This document shows, piece after piece, positions 6,593 to 10,230 of a DNA stretch of 10,230 nt. The number at the start of each line of letters is the position of its first letter. The stretch's first letter is position 1. Source of the stretch: Flavobacteriales bacterium. Its GTDB lineage: Bacteria; Bacteroidota; Bacteroidia; Flavobacteriales; TMED113. Position numbers and translations under genes: made by a program. The DNA is taken from NCBI GenBank assembly GCA_002713285.1, contig PAVX01000017.1:36710-46939 (forward strand), written 5' to 3'. The notes beneath the pieces were generated by a model, which made no database searches, was not told where the DNA came from, and saw only the letters and a list, made by a program, of their open reading frames with translations.

Positions 6593-7864
6593 ATGAAAAA
6601 AATATTACCACTAATACTAATATGTTTACTTCCTATTCAAGTCCTACCACAGGCTGATATTGTTGGAGGAGAAGACTGTGATATTTCTGAATATCCATGG
6701 CAAGCTGCTCTTTCTGCATGTGGTTATGCATGTGGAGCATCTGTTATTCATCAGTATTGGGTGATTACAGCAGCACATTGTGTTGAGGATGGTGGTCAAG
6801 TTATTTCTACAGATTGTCTCACAGTCAAAGTAGGAAGTAGTAGTTCATACGCTTCTGGTGGTGATGAGTATGATGTGGAAGAAATTATTTCACATTCAAA
6901 TTATGGATGGAATGGTAACGATATTGCATTATTAAGAATGAAACAACCTATTCAATTTAATGATAATGTACAGCCAGTATCTATTATTTGTTCTGAGCAA
7001 GTTTCTGCTGGCGCTCAGGATGTCGGTGTAATGACTACTATTACAGGTTGGGGAAATACAGAGGGAACAACAACATCAACTTCGCTGCAATATATTGAGG
7101 TTCCAATTATTAGTCCAAATGACCCAGATTTAAATAATCAATTAGCCAACCAGGTGAACACTACAACAGAAATATTAGCAGGTGCTATTGATGGGGGTAT
7201 GGATTCTTGTCAGGGTGATAGTGGTGGCCCATTAGTAGTTAGAAATGTGGAAGATACAGAGTGGTTATTAGTTGGAATTACTAGTTGGGGGTTAGGTTGT
7301 GCAGATGATGGTAAACCAGGAGTGTATACTAAAGTTTCTAATTATATCAATTGGATAGACTCTAATACAGATGGTTGTATTGAGGCTAGTATCAGCACAG
7401 CTTGTGATTCATCAATTGAGAATCCAGGATGTATGGATGAAGAAGCATGTAATTTTGTTCCGTCTGCTGAAACTAATACAGGTTGTGTTTATGTACTAGA
7501 CCCTTTATATGATTGTGATGGGGATTGTGCAAATAATGCAGATGGTGATGCACTATGTGATGAAGAAGATAATTGTCCAGATAATGCTAATACAAGCCAG
7601 TCGGATAGCGACGATGATGGTGTTGGTAATGCATGTGATAATTGTTATTCAGTTTATAATCCAGATCAATTAGATACTGATGGAGACGGTGAGGGAGATG
7701 CTTGTGATCCAGATGATGGTTTAGATATTATAGAATCTAACCACCAATTGACTGTATTAAAAAGTTTAGATTTATATGGTAGAGAAATTGATTCGAACAA
7801 AAAATCACAAGTAGTTTTTCAGTTATATAGTGACGGGTCAATTAGAAAATCATATAGATTCTAA
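6593..7864 (+). CDS. Secreted trypsin-like serine protease (S1) with thrombospondin type 3 repeats and T9SS tail
   Basis: The protein has 423 residues. A signal peptide (1-20) is followed almost at once by I23-V-G-G, the trypsin activation site, leaving a pro-segment of two or three residues. The catalytic triad is H62 (TAAHC), D110 (NDIALL) and S210 (GDSGGP). D204 just before SCQGDS matches trypsin Asp189, and SWG plus GKPGVYTKV keep small residues in the pocket, so cleavage after Lys or Arg is predicted. The cysteines equivalent to the trypsin 168-182 disulfide are both absent. Residues 280-300 hold a GCMDEEACNF unit, 307-376 are Asp-rich thrombospondin type 3 calcium repeats, and the last about 44 are a T9SS-type tail (SLDLYGRE ... 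LYSDGSIRKSYRF). It is expected at the cell surface or secreted. The stop overlaps the next start (TAATG), so the VOC gene is translationally coupled. Confidence 0.93.
   Translation: MKKILPLILICLLPIQVLPQADIVGGEDCDISEYPWQAALSACGYACGASVIHQYWVITAAHCVEDGGQVISTDCLTVKVGSSSSYASGGDEYDVEEIISHSNYGWNGNDIALLRMKQPIQFNDNVQPVSIICSEQVSAGAQDVGVMTTITGWGNTEGTTTSTSLQYIEVPIISPNDPDLNNQLANQVNTTTEILAGAIDGGMDSCQGDSGGPLVVRNVEDTEWLLVGITSWGLGCADDGKPGVYTKVSNYINWIDSNTDGCIEASISTACDSSIENPGCMDEEACNFVPSAETNTGCVYVLDPLYDCDGDCANNADGDALCDEEDNCPDNANTSQSDSDDDGVGNACDNCYSVYNPDQLDTDGDGEGDACDPDDGLDIIESNHQLTVLKSLDLYGREIDSNKKSQVVFQLYSDGSIRKSYRF
7511..7720 (+). repeat. Thrombospondin type 3 calcium-binding repeats in the protease
   Basis: Residues 307-376 of the protease contain successive D-x-D-x-D-G loops and paired cysteines (DCDGDCANNADGD, DNCPDN, SDSDDDGVGNACDNC, DTDGDGEGDACDPDDG). 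The regular Asp spacing and NxCDNC/GDACD elements define TSP3 repeats. In this position they probably form a calcium-stiffened spacer between enzyme and sorting tail. Confidence 0.85.
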
Positions 7865-8286
7865 TGGTGAAAAAACTTCCCCCTTTTCACTTAGCAATTC
7901 CTGTTCATAATATAGAAGAAGCAAGAAAATTTTATGGTGTTCTTTTGTCTTGCTCAGAGGGAAGAAGTAGTGAGACTTGGATTGATTATAATTTTCATGG
8001 TCATCAGTTAGTAGTTCACTTAGATAAAAATATTAAGCCTAAATCTTTCAATTCTGTTGATGGGCATAATATCCCTGTACCGCATTTTGGTGTTGTTTTA
8101 GATTGGGGAAATTGGGAGCTAATGAAAGCAAAATTAGAAAAATCAAACATTAATTTTGTTGTGAAACCATATGTGAGATTTAAAGGAGAGATAGGTGAAC
8201 AAGCTACTATGTTTTTCTTAGATCCATCTGGTAATGCTTTGGAATTCAAAGCTTTTAAAAATATCGATCAATTATTTGCAAATTGA
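7864..8286 (+). CDS. VOC-superfamily (glyoxalase/dioxygenase-like) protein
   Basis: The protein has 140 residues, the usual size for a one-subunit vicinal oxygen chelate protein with two beta-alpha-beta-beta-beta modules. Module one opens FHLAIPVHNIEEARKFYGVLL and module two opens VPHFGVVLDWGNWELMKAKL, closing with MFFLDPSGNALEFKAF. Candidate metal ligands are H9, H74 and E127, the standard positions. This fits glyoxalase, extradiol-dioxygenase or isomerase relatives, and the reaction cannot be assigned. There is no signal peptide, so it is cytoplasmic. Its ATG shares one base with the protease stop (TAATG), indicating coupled translation behind the protease promoter, although a functional link between the two products is not obvious. 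A new promoter begins inside the last codons and stop of this gene. Confidence 0.87.
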   Translation: MVKKLPPFHLAIPVHNIEEARKFYGVLLSCSEGRSSETWIDYNFHGHQLVVHLDKNIKPKSFNSVDGHNIPVPHFGVVLDWGNWELMKAKLEKSNINFVVKPYVRFKGEIGEQATMFFLDPSGNALEFKAFKNIDQLFAN

Positions 8287-8313
8287 CAATTCAGACCGTT
8301 TTTAATATCTTTG
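8283..8313 (+). promoter_or_regulatory. Bacteroidota-type promoter of the three-gene unit
   Basis: TTGAC (8283-8287) and TATCTTTG (8306-8313) are 18 bases apart, matching the -33 and -7 consensus (TTG ... TAnnTTTG). The start would fall near 8317-8321, about 10 bases before the ATG at 8329. The -33 element overlaps the end of the VOC gene. Confidence 0.7.
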
Positions 8314-8328
8314 TTTTAAAATGTCACT

Positions 8329-8718
8329 ATGAATGAATCAAAAAAAAATAGAAGAAAAGCTATTGATTGTAAATTAGTTGAAGAGTCAGCATCAAATCCA
8401 GGATATTTTAAATATATGGTTACCATCCAAGATACCGATGGTAGTATTAGTGAGCATCCTGCTTATGGCGTGGATATGCAAGATGCTATTAAAAGATTAG
8501 TAAGGTCTGAGAATGCCGATATGGTGGTTAAGGTTGTGGAGAAGAAACAGCAATTTTTTCTAATGGCGTTATTTGCTATGTGTATTGTTATTCCATTAGT
8601 TGGTGGGTATAATGCAGGTGAAAATACAAGTTGGTGGATGATGTTGCCTTTAGTTACGATTGTTATTTTGTTTGTAAGCTTTGGTATATTAGATAGCTAT
8701 CGATCTCAAAACAAATAA
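8329..8718 (+). CDS. Small membrane protein with two C-terminal transmembrane helices, unknown function
   Basis: The protein has 129 residues. It opens with a basic cytoplasmic segment (MNESKKNRRK) and a soluble N-terminal part (about 11-72) predicted to be beta-rich and then helical: DCKLVEE, YFKYMVTIQDTDGSISEHPAYG, DMQDAIKRLVR and DMVVKVVEK. The part about 12-60 could be a small strand-helix domain that handles a modified or signalling ligand, but no family was recognised. Two hydrophobic helices follow (76-94 and 102-121) with a short GENTSWW loop, and a polar end (DSYRSQNK). With both ends on the same side, the soluble domain probably faces the cytoplasm. An upstream ATG at 8321 is followed by an early stop and is not used. 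It is the first gene behind the promoter at 8283-8313, and the next gene starts after a single base. Confidence 0.75.
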   Translation: MNESKKNRRKAIDCKLVEESASNPGYFKYMVTIQDTDGSISEHPAYGVDMQDAIKRLVRSENADMVVKVVEKKQQFFLMALFAMCIVIPLVGGYNAGENTSWWMMLPLVTIVILFVSFGILDSYRSQNK

Positions 8719-8719
8719 T

Positions 8720-9706
8720 GTGATTAGACTAGTATTTATATTATTACTACCATTAGCTTTATTGGGACAAAATAATGTGTGTTTTGAAATAGCAGAAAAT
8801 CCTAATCCTAGTATAGACGCCCTTGCGTTATTCCCAAAATATGTAAATGTACTTGACTGCATACATATATATGCTGAACAATCCATATCAGACTCAAAGG
8901 TTTTACATGCAGCAGCTATAGCCGCAGAATTATTAGACAATAATGAAGATGGAATTATAGATGATGAAAATGTAAAAAATGCATTAATGGATGTATATAC
9001 GGTTATGCCATTATTTGCTTATGAGGGTTCTGCTGCCGAAGAAATCTTGTTTGACAATTTCGATGATTTGATGGATAATAATAATTTTTGTGCTGGCGCT
9101 GTTTTATATAATAATGAAATTGATCCATCATCCCCAGGATTTTGGGGTAATGATGCTAGCGTAGAAGAAATGCTACATACTATTAACGCATGTAGCCATG
9201 TAGAAATATATCCAGATGTTTTTGGGCTTGAGCCAAACTCATCAGAAATGTCTGATGCTATGGATGTTGCTAGGGGAGGCCAATTCTTAACCATTCCAAG
9301 CAATTATCCTGAAGAGGGATGGTATCATTATGATGATTGGACGTGTGATTATGAGTGTATGGCAATGGAATATCTTTATTGGTGTATCGTTGCTAATATG
9401 GGGTTACTTGATAATAATATGATATGCTCAGGAATATCTAATGAATGGGAACTTTGTACAGCGGAAGAATTTGAATCTACAGATGTTTTAATGCATGCTA
9501 TTATTACGGATCCACAATATAAAATCCCACAACTAGCACCCGATGGTAATTATTGTCCGACTAACAGTATCTTATTGGAACATAATCTAAACAGATCATT
9601 AATAAAAACAATTGATATCCTTGGAAGAGATGATCATAATAATAGTTTTTACTTAGAAATTTATGATAACGGTTCAATAGACAAAAAATATATTTTAAAT
9701 AAATAA
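8720..9706 (+). CDS. Secreted protein of unknown function with EF-hand-like loop, ExxH motif and T9SS tail
   Basis: The protein has 328 residues from a GTG at 8720. The nearby ATG at 8718 is in another frame and stops at once. A signal peptide ends LLG-QN (17). Residues 73-84 (DNNEDGIIDDEN) form an EF-hand or dockerin-like calcium loop. The core about 140-275 is rich in conserved-looking residues: WGNDASVEEMLHTI with E150-x-x-H153, H160, IYPDVFG, DVARGGQF, IPSNYPEEGWYHYDDWTCDYECMAMEYLYW, and ITDPQYKIPQLAPDGNY. From memory, the same core occurs in other marine bacterial and some eukaryotic secreted proteins without assigned function; this is unverified. Acidic and His residues around ExxH and YDDWTCDYE suggest a metal site, possibly an enzyme. 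The last about 40 residues are a T9SS-type tail (TIDILGRD ... EIYDNGSIDKKYILNK). It lies one base after the upstream gene and four before the next, so it is part of an operon. Confidence 0.85.
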   Translation: MIRLVFILLLPLALLGQNNVCFEIAENPNPSIDALALFPKYVNVLDCIHIYAEQSISDSKVLHAAAIAAELLDNNEDGIIDDENVKNALMDVYTVMPLFAYEGSAAEEILFDNFDDLMDNNNFCAGAVLYNNEIDPSSPGFWGNDASVEEMLHTINACSHVEIYPDVFGLEPNSSEMSDAMDVARGGQFLTIPSNYPEEGWYHYDDWTCDYECMAMEYLYWCIVANMGLLDNNMICSGISNEWELCTAEEFESTDVLMHAIITDPQYKIPQLAPDGNYCPTNSILLEHNLNRSLIKTIDILGRDDHNNSFYLEIYDNGSIDKKYILNK

Positions 9707-9710
9707 TACT

Positions 9711-10106
9711 ATGAAAAGATTATTATTACTATTTATACCACTTATGTTTTTCTTTGGGTGTGATGAAGAAGAGGATGATACAACAAGTTGTAATTGTGGA
9801 GTAGTAACAGACATGGTTACTATAGAGGCTAATGCAGGAGAAGCAGTGATTGATGAAAATGGTGAGGTGATTGGGTTTGTTGGTTCGCACGATGCCTATA
9901 GTTGGTATGTTGTTCAGAATAATTGTAGTGGAAATATTGCTCCAACTTGTGCAGGAAATTTAGAAATAGGCCAAATCCATTGTATGGATTATATATGTGT
10001 TTTTTCGGAGTGTGTTACTTTGATAGGTGCAGATTTCCAAGAAGAAAATATGCTTACAGATTGTGTGAGTTCAAATTGTGATTGTGAACCTACTCCTTTT
10101 AATTAA
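9711..10106 (+). CDS. Cysteine-rich surface lipoprotein, unknown function
   Basis: The protein has 131 residues. Residues 1-16 are a lipoprotein signal peptide ending FFFG before C17, the lipidation site. The next residues, DEEEDD, form an acidic run like the lipoprotein export signal that sends Bacteroidota lipoproteins to the outer face of the outer membrane. The mature part holds about ten further cysteines in pairs (SCNCG, NNCSG, PTCAG, IHCMDYICVFSECV, DCVSSNCDCEP), which suggests a small disulfide-rich domain. No known family was recognised. It is the last gene of the unit that starts at 8329, four bases after the upstream stop and followed by a strong terminator. Co-transcription with the T9SS-tailed protein makes a shared cell-surface role plausible, but this is an inference. 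Confidence 0.8.
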   Translation: MKRLLLLFIPLMFFFGCDEEEDDTTSCNCGVVTDMVTIEANAGEAVIDENGEVIGFVGSHDAYSWYVVQNNCSGNIAPTCAGNLEIGQIHCMDYICVFSECVTLIGADFQEENMLTDCVSSNCDCEPTPFN

Positions 10107-10129
10107 TTATCTTTTTGTTTGATTAAAAT

Positions 10130-10164
10130 AAAAAAGCCTCATTAGTATGAGGCCTTTTCTTTTT
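10130..10164. terminator. Bidirectional intrinsic terminator
   Basis: GCCTCAT (10136-10142) and ATGAGGC (10147-10153) form a perfect 7-bp stem with a TAGT loop. A-runs lie on the left and CTTTTCTTTTT on the right, so a U-run follows the stem on both strands. It ends the lipoprotein operon on the plus strand and the tRNA transcript on the minus strand. Confidence 0.88.
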
Positions 10165-10166
10165 AG

Positions 10167-10230
<64 letters not shown>

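Noticed and set aside
7511..7720. Possible tandem DNA repeat
   Set aside because: The repetition is at protein level (TSP3 Asp/Gly loops). The DNA copies differ too much for a recent tandem duplication.
8016..8249. Minus-strand open frame inside the VOC gene
   Set aside because: It is antisense to a gene with clear family motifs and has no features of its own.
8689..9303. Two minus-strand open frames (8689-8940 and 9019-9303)
   Set aside because: Both are antisense to the secreted protein gene at 8720-9706, which has a signal peptide and sorting tail.

Overview
This window is AT-rich and reads as a chromosomal piece of a marine Bacteroidota bacterium, most likely a Flavobacteriales relative. 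Four observations support this. Three secreted proteins end in the same tail (D-[LI]-x-G-R-[ED] ... Y-x-[DN]-G-[ST]-[IV]-x-K-x-Y), a variant type IX secretion system (T9SS) sorting domain. Start codons are preceded by A/T-rich leaders with no Shine-Dalgarno motif. Several promoters fit the Bacteroidota consensus TTG/TAnnTTTG. One lipoprotein carries an acidic surface-export signal directly after its lipidated cysteine. The species cannot be named from the sequence alone.

Layout. Positions 1-648 (minus) hold most of a lysyl-oxidase-like copper amine oxidase that runs off the left edge. Positions 854-1681 (plus) hold a secreted SH3-domain protein. Positions 1712-3180 (minus) hold a seven-helix YwaF/TIGR02206-type membrane protein and, upstream of it, a two-gene operon of small secreted WXXGXW-repeat proteins ending in a hairpin terminator. 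Positions 3276-5422 (plus) hold a thioredoxin-fold protein directly followed by a secreted M14 carboxypeptidase with a T9SS tail. Positions 5427-6509 (minus) hold a Rieske non-haem iron oxygenase. Positions 6593-8286 (plus) hold a trypsin-like protease with thrombospondin type 3 repeats and a T9SS tail, overlapping by one base with a VOC-fold protein. Positions 8329-10106 (plus) hold a tight three-gene unit behind a clear promoter: a two-helix membrane protein, a conserved secreted protein of unknown function with a T9SS tail, and a surface lipoprotein. A bidirectional terminator and a partial initiator tRNA-Met (minus) close the window.

How the genes fit together. The theme is the cell surface and secretion: a copper oxidase, two proteases whose specificity residues match trypsin and carboxypeptidase A, calcium-binding repeats, repeat proteins and a lipoprotein. 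The two proteases could act in sequence on extracellular protein, but they are in separate transcription units, so joint action is an inference. No mobile element, CRISPR array or phage gene was seen. I found no convincing new multi-gene defence or biosynthetic system. The best leads are the bacterial lysyl oxidase with intact catalytic motifs and the uncharacterised secreted protein at 8720-9706.
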